Source: Nereocystis luetkeana (lineage: Eukaryota > Sar > Phaeophyceae > Laminariales > Laminariaceae). Taken from it: 64,000 nucleotides of DNA. The notes beneath the pieces are model-generated. The model did no database searches. It worked only from the letters and a program-made list of their open reading frames with translations, and was not told the origin of the DNA. Where the stretch lies: NCBI GenBank assembly GCA_031213475.1, contig JARUPZ010000021.1, positions 1,240,001-1,304,000 on the forward strand, written 5' to 3'. Position 1 is the stretch's first letter; every line of letters starts with the position of its first letter. This document shows positions 1 to 11,389 of this stretch, piece by piece. A program made the position numbers and the translations under genes.

Positions 1-429
1 GAATGGTGAGCAAGGAGGAGGAAGGAGTTCCGCCTTTTGAGTCGTTTTTTTCTGACCGACGGTGGAGCCCCTCAAGAGAGCTGCCACCGGTTAGTAAGAC
101 AGGTTCTGGGAACGGTTCGTAGATTGGTCGTCACACATGCACCCATGGAAGATAAACCAGAAGCATTATCCTATCTGAGGGTCTTAAAAAGAGAAATGGG
201 AGAACTCGGCGTACTAACCCGAGTCTCCTCGAAGTCGAGGCGAGCCTTGTTTGCCCGCCCGAGCTAGCTTCGCTCGTCTGCTCTCTCATCTCCACGTTAT
301 CACGTGGAAGGCTCTCTCCTTGCTCTCCGTGTAAGGGAGAAAACTGCAGCCCTCGGTTGCGGGTCGAAGCCACCACTTCCCTCGGGACCCTGCGAGAGGG
401 GGCTTCGTACAGATATGTTGTACGGACCA

Positions 430-517
430 TTAACCCATTTAGGATTGCAGCCCCGCTGTCTACTTATCTTTTGGGTGGCTTGCCCGCCTAACGGGACTGC
501 AGGTCTAAAGGGGTTAA
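430..517. repeat. TTAA-flanked palindromic MITE (CCCTTTTAG family)
   Basis: Starts TTAACCCATTTAGGATTGC and ends in the inverted form with GGTCTAAAGGGGTTAA. It belongs to the family seen complete at 28476, 37385 and 50633, in which the inner arms carry CAGTCCCGTTTTGGGGAC. The TTAA ends and CCC termini recall piggyBac-type non-autonomous elements; this is inference. Confidence 0.6.
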
Positions 518-1204
518 TGGCGCATAGAAATCTTGGTCCGGTTGCACGACTAAGACTCAATCTTATCGGAGAGCGTTTTCCCCATAATTTCCAAAGTTTG
601 GAAACAATTGGAGATATGTATCAATATACGGAGGCGTTCTGTCACTATTCGTGAAAGTCTCCAGAAGAAAAAAAAAACAAGTTCGTTAAATTTCACACAT
701 TTGGAAAACAAATCGGGAAAATGTGAAAGATTGAAAAATTGCGCGAAAAAAAACTCGAAAATTGGAAGAAAAAAAAAGCTCTCCGGTAGGAATGACCCTC
801 AAGCTTGCTCGAAGTAACGCTTTTTGGGTGAGATGTTGGGCTCTTCATGTGATGAGATTCGGAATTTTTGGTACCGCCGTTCATGTGGAGATCTCAGAAA
901 ACATGGCACCGCTGGTCGCTATTAATGGTACGGGGGGGGGGGCATACAGTAGTAATCAGAACACATTATGGACCCAAAAAGCAGGTAGTGTCCCCCTCGT
1001 TTACACCCACTCTTTGGCTCTGATTCGTTCTGTACTTCGAGTTTCCTCGTATGTAGTGGTCATATTATACGAGTTTAGCTGGAGAGCACAAGTGATGACC
1101 AAAATAAACTGAAAAAAAATGGGGAGAGAAGGGGACGCGTGCCGTCACATCGCCTCGTGTGTTGCGAGCTGGACTGGAGTGCGTTGACCCTTTTTGAGTG
1201 TTTC

Positions 1205-1470
1205 GCGTTTGTGCAGCGGTGTTTTTTTGTTTCGGCGCCTCCAAGCTGACCGAGGGGAGCTGAGAGAGAGCACGTTTGCGCCGAGTGGGACCTGTACGAC
1301 AAGACTTTTGCGCAACATGTCTTCACGGCGCTTACACTCGTCGTATCTAGATACTATAGATTGTCCAGATGATCTAGATCATGATCTGCCCGATTTTTGC
1401 CGGCGTTTGTTTTTTTTGGCGCCTCCTGGTTGACCGAAAATAGCTGGGAGAGAGCACATGTTTGCGCATG
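1205..1470 (+). pseudogene. Two decayed copies of the EF-hand exon 5' edge
   Basis: Two stretches, about 1205-1285 and 1395-1470, repeat the sequence that spans the acceptor and first codons of the EF-hand exon at 1878: a T-run, GCGCCTCC, then a form of GTTGACCGAGGAGAGCTGG. The first copy carries a TGA in the reading frame and CAAG in place of the acceptor CAGG. The second has AATAGC. Neither can be a working exon. They look like partial tandem duplications that took in the intron-exon boundary. Confidence 0.6.
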
Positions 1471-1637
1471 ATAGGTTTCTTGCACAGTACCTGGTCCCAG
1501 GGTGTATCCTAACGGAAAGTGCATGCTCTTACACAGCATATATGAAAGCGGAAAAAATAGCTGGGGTCTCCAAGAACTTCAAGGGTCATAACCCCAACCC
1601 GCGGGTCGTGTCAGGAACGTTTCGAAATCTCACGCGT

Positions 1638-1750
1638 CGGGTTGGGTCGGGTCGGGTCAGGAGGGTGTCAAGTCCTCATGGATCGGGTCCGGTCACCGTT
1701 ACCCGACCCGACCCGACCCAACCCGACCCGACCCGACCTGACCCAACCCG
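1638..1750. repeat. Inverted GGGTC/GACCC pentamer arrays
   Basis: A run of GGGTC and GGGTT units at 1638-1660 faces a longer run of the complementary GACCC/AACCC units at 1700-1750, about 40 bases away. The arms could form a GC-rich hairpin. The unit is not a standard telomere repeat. Confidence 0.6.
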
Positions 1751-1877
1751 TGAACAGTCCTGGAATCCGGACTCTTGCACAACATCTCATAACGGTATCT
1801 ATAGGATCTACCAGGTAGATGATCTATGTAGATCGTGATTTGTTGACTGTGTGCTTGTTCTGTTTTGACGCCTTCAG

Positions 1878-1999
1878 GTTGACCGAGGAGAGCTGGGAGA
1901 GATCATGCGGCAACTGGGGAACAAGCTTTCGGACAAGGAGATCGAGCTGCTGATCAACACCGCAGATAAAGATAAAGACGGACAGATATCCATGAAAGA
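1878..1999 (+). CDS. Calmodulin-like EF-hand protein, one internal exon
   Basis: The exon follows a CCTTCAG acceptor and ends at a GTGAGT donor (GT at 2000-2001). It reads VDRGELGEIMRQLGNK, then SDKEIELLINTADKDKDGQI and SMKE. This matches the helix leaving one EF-hand loop, the linker, and most of the next loop of the calmodulin/centrin/troponin C family. The second loop is DKDKDGQISMKE: acidic ligands at positions 1, 3 and 5, glycine at 6, isoleucine at 8 and glutamate at 12. It should therefore bind calcium. The exon ends in phase 2, and the next codon is expected to continue into the last helix. Neither flanking exon was found, so total length and whether other domains are attached (for example a kinase, as in CDPKs) are unknown. 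This is the only sign of the gene in the window. Confidence 0.72.
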
Positions 2000-2039
2000 G
2001 TGAGTAAGAAATATTCCAGCCGTCGGACAGCTCAATCTA

Positions 2040-2300
2040 CAGGAATATCATCTACAGATGAATCATCTATTAATAGATCATCTAGATTATAACTTGCTGT
2101 TATTATACGTTGTGCAGGATCTATGCAGTGCAGATCCAACCCAGGAAGTATAGCCCATGGATCACGCAGAATATACGGCTGCCACTCGGCAACATGAGCT
2201 AGATCATGCAGACCATACAGATCAAGAATATATCTGACCTGAAAGATCTAGATCATGAACTGTAGATGCCGTGCAGATGATCTGTCCGATGTGTGTATTA
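2040..2300 (-). repeat. GATC-rich 300-bp dispersed repeat, minus copy
   Basis: Read on the minus strand it has the family order: GATCTAGATC palindromes, CATGTTGCCG, GATCTGCACTGCATAGATCC and a final CGATGTGTG-like end. The same order is seen at 4955, 27205, 45155, 47850, 49205, 53085 and 53840. Confidence 0.6.
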
Positions 2301-2309
2301 TGACCATAC

Positions 2310-2420
2310 CACTCTGGACGGAAATACAAGGACCGCTGGGTTATAAATACGAACACCGAACGGTTCTTACGTTTCAGTCCACAGCTCTGGACGGAAGTGC
2401 AACGACCGCTGGGTTCTAAG
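2310..2420. repeat. TIR MITE, ACCACTCTGG family
   Basis: Contains two related units, ACTCTGGACGGAAATACAAG and CTCTGGACGGAAGTGC, with nearby AAGGACCGCTGGGTT. Related ends occur at 4363, 29880, 32490, 44430, 49018 and 60695. This one is a partial or rearranged copy. Confidence 0.45.
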
Positions 2421-3509
2421 TATGAAGACCTAGCGGTCGATACTTTGCGGCCCATAGTGTTACACAGGAAACCTTGTTGGCCGCCGATAGAGGTCACCAA
2501 CAGACAACAACAGGGGCTAGCTGCTAGCCTCGACGTGCACTATTACGCTAGGGTTTGCCTTGTAGGGGCAGCGCCTAATTGTAGTCTGAGGCTCCTTCCT
2601 CACTTGAGGAGCTGTACACCTCACCCTGCAATCCACTACTTTTGACAAGAACTTTACGCTAGGCACACTACTGGCACGATAGAATGGGGTAGGTATCTGC
2701 AGCAGCGGGAACGATCCTTTTTTCAGCGGTCGTTTTCTCTTAGCAACGGTAAAAGAGGTCTAAACGTCGGACACTACATGCTTCGGGAAGGCTCTTTCTT
2801 GACCAGAGATGTTTCCGAAAACGCCTTTTGGGGGTCTCGGGTCTCGGCAAACCTTCCCGTTCTGGAAGAATTGAGGTCTGATGAAACGATCGCTTGCCCC
2901 TGTGCGAAGTCAACGACTAGTGTACGGGGATAACGGAAAGCACACATCCACTCCAATGGTTGTATTGTTATAGCCCTCAGTTGCGATGGTTGCGATGGTT
3001 ACAATGGTTGCAGAACATCGTCAGTCAAAATTGCTTGGGCTATGCTATTATCAAGTGAAACCGCTCTCTTGAACCGTAGCACGGCTCCCTGAGAGCTGAC
3101 GCTCTTGTCCCTTGATGGACGGACCGTTTTTTTCAGTTATTGCTCAGTCCAGACGTATAGTATGTTCGGAGACAGAGTGGTGCGGTTGTACCTTATGCGC
3201 GTGCGATCTACTCTCTCTGTCTCTGCTCTGACGTACCCTGCAGTACGAGCAGTGCTTTTAAACGATCTATTCTCTGAACAATCCCGTAGTACCATTGGGC
3301 TACATTCACGCTTTTGGTATTATAAACATGCCCTTATTTCTTCTCCAACAAACCCCACGCTATCTACTATAGTAAACTCTTCTATATTATCTGTCACTTT
3401 ATAATACTGAAGGTACGTTTTGTCGGGCACCTCTCGTCCGTCCGACTTGAGATAATTATAATCGACCGTGTGTTTGACGCCACGCTTCCGCTCGCCCCCC
3501 CCCCCCCCG

Positions 3510-3632
3510 GCTTGCTTGCTTGTCTGCTTGCTTGTCTGCTTGCTTGTCTGCTTGCTTGTCTGCTTGCTTGTCTACCTGCTTGTCTGCTTGCTTGTCTGCT
3601 TGCTTGTCTGCTTGCTTGTCTGCTTGCTCGCT
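3510..3632. repeat. 12-bp tandem repeat CTTGCTTGTCTG
   Basis: About ten near-identical units follow a C-run. Open frames through it on both strands give (SRQA)n-type or (CLLV)n-type peptides and are artefacts of the repeat. Confidence 0.9.
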
Positions 3633-3659
3633 TGTGCACAGATTCGTGACCTTCATGTT

Positions 3660-4530
3660 CAGCTAAGGAGGGGAGGGGGGGGGGGGGGGGGCAGTTTTAG
3701 GGTTTGCGAAAGCCGAAAGGGAGTTTATATTGCCAGGACGGGCGTTTTGCCGTGACGGAGGGAGGGTGCGCCGAGTGGGGGGGCGTCAGGGAGCTGCGGC
3801 TTCGGCCTCCGCCTGCTGCCCCCTCCCCCTACTCGCGCGTTGGGCAGGGCTCAAGGATGCTAGAATGTTGCGACTATATGTCAGGACAAGACCGTTTGGG
3901 AACGCGAGCGATATGTCGTGACAAGGCCGCGTAGGGGCTGCAAGTAGAGTGTGAGAGCGTATGTCACCTCAGAGGCTTTGCGGAAGCGGGGGGGGGGGGG
4001 GGCAGGGTAATACTTGGTGGAAACCGCAACCCCGGAAAACGTGGCCAAGGGAGGGTAGTCTGGTGTTTTTGACGCGGGGGGGGGGTAGCGCGTTGCTGTT
4101 TAGCCCTGACCGCACGGGGGGGTGTGTGAGGGGAGGAGGCGTGTTGCCTTTTCGTGTACATTTTGTGCTCAGGCCCGATTCTCGGTTGTTTGTTGTCTAC
4201 ACGCGATACCATCGTGGGTAAATACGTACGCAGAAAGTAGTTTTTTGTTGCGGCAAGCCCAGCCTTGCTCTCTGGCCTCAAAATTTCGTGTTCTCCCCAT
4301 TTTTATTCTGCAAGCCTTGTTTGCCCCTCTCTTTCTCACTCTCAGTTTAGAGCACGCGATAGATACCACTCTGGCCGGCAATATAGTACCTGCTTGGACA
4401 CTGATGTCAACACCAAACGTGTACCATTTTCCCGGCCAGACCAGGGGTGTCCGTAAAAATAAAAATCCGACACCCCCACTGTTAATACCCATTTTCGAGA
4501 TCCAGACAGGGGGGGGGGGGGGTTATACCA
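3660..4530. repeat. Cluster of long G-runs
   Basis: Uninterrupted or nearly uninterrupted G-runs of 10 to 18 bases occur near 3676, 3990, 4075 and 4512, all on the plus strand. Similar runs sit at 6650, 17530, 18080 and, as C-runs, at 50145 and 59020. They could form G-quadruplexes or simply be slippage products. Confidence 0.7.
4363..4442. repeat. TIR MITE, ACCACTCTGGCCGG family
   Basis: Starts ATACCACTCTGGCCGGCAAT and ends near TTTTCCCGGCCAGA in inverted form, giving a roughly 80-bp palindromic element. A related decayed pair lies at 4690-4780. Confidence 0.5.
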
Positions 4531-4954
4531 GAATCAAGCAAAAAAAAACCGAAGAAAAACTGTTTTTGGTATATTCGTCCAGAAATCCCACCCTTAAGGG
4601 TTTTGTTTTTGGTTTCGACCTTTTTAGGAGTGCGGTGTCATTTTTTCTTTTTTTAATTGCCGTGCACCCCTCCCTCGTCAGACTGGTACGTAGCGCTTAC
4701 CATTTTGGGCGTAAATATAAGCACCGTTTATACGTTAACATGAACACAAAGCGGTCCTTATATTTGCACCCAGAGTAGCCGCCCCGTTCGCTTTGTTATG
4801 CGCATATTTTTGGGGGAAGACTTACTTGGAATTAGTGTGGTGTGAGATAAGCAGTACTAGGGTATAAAAAAACGCCCCCGGCGGATTGGTCAATAGTTCT
4901 GCGCCCACGTTTTTGGGGGAACTTGGGAGAAGAAACTGTTGTCACATCTCGGAC

Positions 4955-5205
4955 TGATCATCGATTCCCGCTTGATGATCTAGATCATTCAGGGCAGATA
5001 GATCCCTGATCTGTATGATCTGTATGATCTAGCTCACGTTGCCGGGCGGGACTTCTGCGTGATCTAGGACATATTTCCTGGGTTGGATCTGTACTGTACA
5101 GATCCTGCACAGCACCTCAGAACGACGCGTTGGGGTCTAGATGATCTATTTGTAGACGATTTATCTGTTGATGATCTATCTGGTCTATCTGTTGTGATCT
5201 AGTTG
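4955..5205 (+). repeat. GATC-rich 300-bp dispersed repeat
   Basis: Contains TGATGATCTAGATCATTCAG, GTTGCCGGGCGGGA, GGTTGGATCTGTACTGTACA and alternating GATGATCTATCTG units, in the family order. Confidence 0.65.
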
Positions 5206-5689
5206 GAATAGGAGTTTTTTTTTTTTTTGTTTTTTGCAGAGGTACAAGGGCTCAAGGTCACCACGCTTCCGCGGCTCGCTGTGTCGTGCTGCCGATTTTG
5301 TCTCCGCTGTGGAATTGTAGTACGTTTTTTTTTGTTTCCGATTACTGTGTTTTTTTGTTTCGATGTTTTCAATCTGTTCAGATATGCACAGGGTGAATAC
5401 CCCACTACGAACACCAAGCATCGTAGAAGTTGTGGTACATGGAGGGTCTACTACTGCCAAGTATCGTAGGAGTTGCCGTATGGTATATGGAGGGATTCAA
5501 GTACAGCCTCGACGGCAGCAAAGTTTGTCCCCCTTCGTGTGAACCTGCTGGGTAGCGACAGCAGGCGGGAGGGAGGGGGGGGGGGCGGGGGAGGCATCGG
5601 AGATCTGTTTTCGTAGGGGGTTATGTTTGCAAGGGGTTCCAAGTCTCGGAGTCTCTACCTTGCCGACTCAATCACGCTGGGAGTTGAAT

Positions 5690-5870
5690 GTTTCACGAAA
5701 CGCGTATCCATGCAGGTGGGTGAGGGGTACTAATGCCGCAGTCGTATGACCATAGACCCTCGCATCCCTACAACGCCGAGACGGGGCACGTCGGGTTTTC
5801 ACCGACCCGGCAGTCCCTGCTTGCACCAAGCGCGGGGAGTGGCTTTTCGTAGCGGGCGGGCCTATTTGCG
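5690..5870 (+). repeat. 200-bp dispersed repeat (TCGGGTTTTCACCGACC)
   Basis: Holds CGTATGACCATAGACCCTCG, then GTCGGGTTTTCACCGACC and TTGCTTGCACCAAGCGC. Sister copies lie at 17580, 21748, 24230, 48640 (plus) and 53590, 59075 (minus). Confidence 0.65.
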
Positions 5871-6691
5871 GCAGCTTATGACGCGTTGCACATGGTGATA
5901 CGTAGATTATGCTTGTATCATGAGGTGCACAGAAAAGTAGTGCACAATGTGATGAATTGCACACTACACGACGGTGCTAAAAAGAAGCAGTATATAGTGT
6001 AGCTATGTACGCGGTGTATTGTACGTGATGCGTTGACGTATGTAGGCACCAGGTATGTAGTCTATATGCATAAATACCGCATTGCGGTATGTGTGCAATG
6101 CATGGCGCCTAATGAACGATGCAGAAATAGAAGCGGCATAAGCATACACACGAGCACCGCACTACACGTCAATCACAAGAGCAACATGTGTGTGATAAAT
6201 TGCGCATCGCGATGCGTAAACGAAAAGCGAAGTGGTTGTCCCAGTACCGATGGTTTCAACGCATCGTTCATTTTCGCTCCGTTCTACGGAGCGGTTCTTG
6301 TTGTGTGTACCCGGCGTAGCCATGGCTTGTTAGTGTGCGGCTATTGAATCATATGACGGGGGTACACAATAATACAGACAGTAGTAGTAATCAGAACCAA
6401 ATATGGTGTATAACCATAGGGGGATACAACTTTTTTGGGTCCAACTTGGGTTCTGATTCTTATAACATTAGCCCCCCCGCAATAGCGTTATCCTCGTGGC
6501 CGCGTGATTTTGTTTTGTGTTGGTGGAGGGGTGTTTCTGGGCGCTGTGTGTTTTACGCACGCTTGACCACTACTAGGAAATGGTTCCCGATCGAGCCTCC
6601 GAGAGCTCACTCTTTTGTCTTGTTTTGGCCGGCGGCTTTTTTCTGAAGGGGAGGGGGGGGGGGGGGGGGGTGGACCGTCATTTTCCAGCGA

Positions 6692-6788
6692 TTAACCCTT
6701 TTAGTACTGCAGTGTGCAGAAGCCTACATCTGACTCTAGTTCCAAGTGTTTTGTCCCCACAACGAGAGTGCAGTCCTTAAAGGGTTAA
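6692..6788. repeat. TTAA-flanked palindromic MITE
   Basis: TTAACCCTTTTAGTACTGC at the left and GTCCTTAAAGGGTTAA at the right; the centre is diverged. A more decayed relative lies at 8165-8271. Confidence 0.65.
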
Positions 6789-8699
6789 ATAGTGCCAATG
6801 CTGATGGATAGAATGCCAAACGCCGGTGGTGGCTTTTGCCCTCTTTTGTTGCTCGTTCTATTTTGTTTTTAACGCTCAATAACTGGGAGAGTGGGAACTA
6901 TATGGGGCGGGTTTGGTTGGACGGGTTTGGGTCGACGGGTTTGGAAAGAGCCCGGAAAATGTAGGGCCTATATCCGTAGTCTAGGCATGTACCGGTGGGT
7001 GATTATTAATAATAGCTCGCTTTGCAGGTAGCTGCGGTGTCCCCGAGGTTTCGAAGTGATGCGGGAACGTAGAAATGGGGGAAACGGGTTGATTCACATT
7101 CAGTGCATACATCCAGCCATTTAGCGTACTTTCGTCCTGTCCCGCAGTATTTATAGTAGATCTGACCATGAGCGTAGCTGGACGCAACACACAGTTTGTC
7201 GTCGCTGGTATAGGTTGTGTTTTCGGCTTGTATGGGTGGGTAGGTAGGAGTACTTACTATTCAAGAAAGTCCGCAGTCTTGTGTGTCGGTACCTGGTATG
7301 TGTTTCGTTGTGATATCACAGGTTGCAGGCGCTACTACTAATGTGCTGTAGCAAACAGCTAGCACTAGAGCAAGAACGCAACAGCTCTAGGGGACAGGCC
7401 TAGCTCATGCGAGTATATAAACGTGTTGTCCGTCTCGAGCTTAGCTCGTCAAAAGGCACTGCGTGTTTTGTCAAAAGGCACTGTTTTTTCATGACAGAAC
7501 CGAGTCGATACGTTAACAACAACAACTATGCGAGGCGGAAGTAAAGGAAGTACAAGTCACGGTACTACCGAGCGGCACGCCCTTTTGTTTATTCTGACAC
7601 CCCATGTCAAACTGCTCGTCTGACACCCTTTCAACGGGGGGTAGAGCGGCACCACCTCCCGCTTTGGAAGCAAGACGTTTTATCGGATATCGGGTTTTTT
7701 CCCTATTTGATACCTGATACGATTTCCGATTTATCGGAAGTTTCGATACGATGTCCAACTCTAATCAGCAAAGCGAGTGAGCCGTTGTCAACCAGTCAAT
7801 ATTTTTTGCACTCAGGCTACCAAGTGGGGTCGTCTCTGAGCGCTTGGTCTTCCGAAATTTTAAGAAGACACGTCACATGTGTCGAATCGTGAATTTCGTC
7901 GAACCCATCATTTGTTTGCATGTGAAACTTCGACCGCGTGTGCTATAGGGGGTGTATGGCCGCATCATGAAGGGTGTAGGGGGTAGGTCGGTGACCCCCC
8001 TGGGTGGTGCCTTTGGTACCGCAGGGCCATCAGGACGTTTTTTTTCATGAGGAACCATGAAACACACCAGCTGCGAGTACGAGCCCGATTGAGTGGTTGA
8101 AACTCAACTTTGTTTTGACGAAAGACCGTCCCCTTATTTTAAAACACTCTTCGCTCGGATAATTTCCCTTTTAGTACTGCATGCCCTGGTGTGCAGGGAC
8201 ATATATTTGACTCTAAATCCCCAAGTATGTAGTCCCTCCAACAAAACTGCGCTCCCAAAAAGAGGTTAGGCACGATAGAAAAGTATAGCAATGATATGGG
8301 GAGAATGGTGCGAGTACGTACAACAGTGGTACTTGTTTGTTTTTCTTTTTATCGAAATTGGGGCGGGACGCTAATGTGCCAGCGAGCGATTTTCCCTGCG
8401 CGTGGTACGTATTGGCGTCAAAGGTTAGGGGCTGTTTGAAAAAACAGATGCGTAGGTTCTGAGCTTCTGAAGCGGGGGTGACAGACAATTTCGATCAGAC
8501 GCGTTCGGATTTTCCGTTCTACAACACCCTGGGTAAACCCAGGGAATTCTCCTCTTGGCCCTATAGTATATCCCGGAGAATTTCCTGCTGTGAGTCACAA
8601 CATCTCGTCGTGTTTTTAGAGCGGGCGAGTCGTTGGAAAAATTCAGCTACCTTAAGTTGCACACAGATCGCGATCTGAATCACCTGTCTCCTAGCCTGC

Positions 8700-8915
8700 C
8701 GATACGAGGTGTTATACCGCAGATCCAACTCAGCATACGTGTGCTTCGTAGATTGTGCTGCATAATACAGATTCCCCCCGGGAATATGTCATACGAGCTA
8801 GACCGTAGGTACAGATGAGGATTTTTATATGTCCTCAAACATCTACAGTACTATCTATCATAGGTGAAGATCTGATCTATCTGATCTGTCCGATGTGTGT
8901 AAAAAGTTGGCTTCA
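8700..8915 (-). repeat. GATC-rich 300-bp dispersed repeat, decayed
   Basis: Retains AGATCCAACTCAG, CATACGAGCTAGACC and CTGATCTGTCCGATGTGTGT. It is the most diverged copy of the family seen in the window. Confidence 0.4.
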
Positions 8916-9064
8916 CGTACCAAGTACGTCGGCTGATGTAGGGACGAAAGAAGCAATACATCATCGGCATCGATCGGCCATCGGCATTATGTATCAATAT
9001 TTTAGTTACTTTCCAAATATAGACACACACTCCTTGAATTATGCAGCCTCAGATTTCGTCTTTC

Positions 9065-9985
9065 TCATATATAATCACACCCTGGACAATAGGCAATAGT
9101 CCAATCGTCTATTGATAGCTTCCTATTGCAATTGACTGCCTGTTGTGGTCCCTAATTCCAGTTAAGTGAAAGGCGTCGAGCTCTATTGCCCAGACAGTTT
9201 CGATCAAGTGACCCCTACCTGGCCCTATTGTCCAGACAATTTCACTTTATGGCAGTCTCCGTAATCAATGGTCCGGACAATTCCAATTCATGGGCCTTCT
9301 CCTAAATAATTTGTCCGGTCAATTATAATTGATAGACTGTCTCCCGAATCAATTGTCCCGACATTTCCAGTTAATAGTCGCCCCCCCGAAATAGTTGTCC
9401 GGACAATTTCAATGAATAGACTGCCGCCAAAATTATTTGTCCCGACAACTCCAATTATTAGACAGTCTCCCAGATCAATTGGCCCGACAACTTCAATTCA
9501 TATAGTCTACAACATCATTCGTCCGGACAATTCCAATTAATAGACGGTAGACAAAATCAATTATCCCGACAATTTGGACTAGTAGTACGAAATCTTCAAA
9601 ACTACGTCAGACAATGCCGTTGGTGGGCAGTCTCTCAAGCCTACTGCCCGTACATTTCAAAATATCAGTGGATACGGATTGTTTTGTTTCGTGAAACCTT
9701 TTTTTACGATTTACATATGAGCACATGGGCTAGGCGGTATCAACACTTTCTACGTGTGGACATAAAATACAAAGCTAAAGCTGAGGTGTCCCGCCCTTTT
9801 CTGCTTATGCCTTGGACAACAGACCAATCAATAGACTACTATTAATAATTACCCCACAGCAGAGTCACGAAATAGTCTATTAATTGAAATCATCCGGGCA
9901 AGAGATGTCATAGACTGTCTAGCATTTGAATTTGTTTAAACAATTGATCTTAGATATTGCCTATTAATTGGATTTATTCGGGAAA
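9065..9985 (+). repeat. Minisatellite array, forward orientation
   Basis: Degenerate units of roughly 45 to 60 bases built around TTGTCCGGACAATTCCAATT, AATAGACAGTCTCC and AATCA. The core CCGGACAATT is part of a local palindrome. The array ends where a truncated LINE begins. Confidence 0.75.
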
Positions 9986-9994
9986 TTGATATCG

Positions 9995-10790
9995 GGTACC
10001 GGGGAGAACCCGGGACGAGGCCGACCGGAAAAGAACTGGGCCCAATGCCTAGCAGACGACCTCAGGGTTTTTCAAGCCACCGAGGGGTCCACGGAAAGCT
10101 CCCCCCTGCTGTTCGGAATAGAGACGTTGTTATGGCCGAGGGCGGCTAAGAAGAGCGGGAAGTGGCACCGGGGGGTCGTCGAAGCGGCAGACTGCTTCAT
10201 GGCGAGGTGGCACAGGGACGAAGTACAGAAGAGCCGGCTGCGCCACGCAGCAGAGGACGCCAAGAATGGCAACAAGAGGAGGGGGGGAGGGGGGAGGGGC
10301 AGCTGTCCTGATACAGCTGCTGTCGACGAATGCAGAAACGAAACGGTAGATCGGGTGACTAGGTACCGGTTCGACTAGCTCTTTACAGACTTTTGCCTGT
10401 ATCTCCCTCTCTTTCGTGTTGCTTCGTCCGTGCAGCAGATACCTGCCCTTCCTGAGCACGTATGTATGTTGCCCGTCTAGCAGGCTTTCTGAAGTCCTTA
10501 CGTCGTTTGTATTCTGTTTCATCTCAGTTTTTTTTTTTTTCGTCTTTTCGCTCTTATTTTTCCGGTCTTGCTTGTGTTGTTGTGTTTTCGTACCCGGTAC
10601 GCTGACATTTCACTTGCCGACACTTGAATTTGCGATTTAGTTTTTATTTTTGGTCTTCCTCTGTCTCACAGTGTGTGACCACAGAATCAGTATCTCTCTA
10701 GGATAGGGAATCAGGACGGACACTGGGTGTACTGATGAAGCTGGGTAGAAAGGACTATTTAATGTGAAGACAACAACAACAACAACTGTC
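9995..10790 (+). mobile_element. 5'-truncated LINE (non-LTR retrotransposon) 3' end
   Basis: A reading frame ending at the TAG at 10376-10378 encodes GENPGRGRPEKNWAQCLADD, then a basic tail with HRGVVEAADCFMARWHRDE. GRP..W...LADDL is typical of the C-terminus of LINE-type reverse transcriptase polyproteins. About 400 bases of 3' UTR follow, ending in GTGAAGACAACAACAACAAC, a (CAA)n tail. The second copy, at 34600-35565 on the minus strand, shares the frame, UTR and tail and reaches further 5', so this copy is 5'-truncated, as usual for target-primed insertions. It interrupts a minisatellite. Confidence 0.75.
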
Positions 10791-11165
10791 CAACAATTGG
10801 AATTGTCCGGACAAATAATTTTGGAGAATCTCTATCAATTGATTTGTTTTAACAATTGATTTCAGAGACTGCCCATTAATTGGAATTGTCTGAACAGTTG
10901 ATGTTTGGTGCTTTTCAATAATTGGAAGTGCCCAGACAAATGAGCTCGGAGACTGCCTATCGATTGAAATTGTGCTGGCAAATGATTTCACAGGCTGTTT
11001 ATTAATTGGAATTGCTTGAACATTCGATTTCGGGAGATTTATATGAATTGGACTTGTCGGGGCAACTACTTTGAGAGACCGTCCACTAATTGGAATTGCC
11101 GGGACACTTGGTTTCGGAAGCGATCTACCTATTGGAATTGTCACGACTATCGAGTTGAAGAGGGC
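10790..11165 (-). repeat. Minisatellite array, reversed orientation
   Basis: Same unit as at 9065-9985 but read on the other strand: AATTGGAATTGTCCGGACAA followed by GGAGAATCTCTATCAATTG. An open frame of 160 codons on the minus strand here is a product of the repeat. Confidence 0.7.
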
Positions 11166-11389
11166 TCTGATATTTGAAAGCTGGCAGCTAGTTGTAGAAC
11201 TACAGTTGATTTGGACAGTACACAACAGTACCACCATGCTAGCGTTGCCTCTACAACAGGATCGGGAACTTTCCTATATACGCACTCTTTTGCAAGGCCC
11301 TTTATTGTTCCATATTACGAGTAGTATCACTTCAATGGGGAGTGTCTACCATACTACAATAACTACTGTAGGTACACCGCCATGACATT

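Larger units (their letters stand above)
1..1877. other. Non-coding region upstream of EF-hand exon
   Basis: No exon could be recognised here, although the EF-hand gene must have at least one exon 5' of position 1878. The stretch holds a TTAA-flanked MITE (430-517), two degenerate copies of the EF-hand exon's acceptor region (about 1205-1285 and 1395-1470), an inverted pair of GGGTC-type arrays (1638-1750) and a fragment of the GATC-rich repeat near 1795-1840. The upstream exons may lie outside the window. Confidence 0.6.
2006..9060. other. Intergenic, repeat-filled, no gene recognised
   Basis: Several open frames of 60 to 218 codons occur here, but none shows a known domain, splice context or sensible composition. 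The longest (4122-4778) runs through G-runs and MITE remnants. The stretch holds copies of the GATC-rich 300-bp family, TIR MITEs, long G-runs (3485, 3676, 3990, 4510, 6655), a 12-bp tandem repeat and one copy of the 200-bp GTCGGGTTTTCACCGACC repeat. The last EF-hand exon could be hidden here; it was not recognised. Confidence 0.55.

Noticed and set aside
1638..1750. Interstitial telomere repeats
   Set aside because: The unit is GGGTC/GGGTT, not a TTAGGG or TTTAGGG type.
3394..3755. (SRQA)n and (DKQA)n frames
   Set aside because: Translation of the 12-bp tandem repeat on different frames and strands.
4122..4778. 218-codon open frame
   Set aside because: Crosses G-runs and MITE remnants; composition is not protein-like.
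5239..5300. Downstream exon of the EF-hand gene after a long pyrimidine tract and TTGCAG
   Set aside because: The translation in the required phase has no EF-hand or calmodulin-like end.
10755..11237. 160-codon minus frame
   Set aside because: Product of the 45-60-bp minisatellite; the peptide repeats with the DNA unit.
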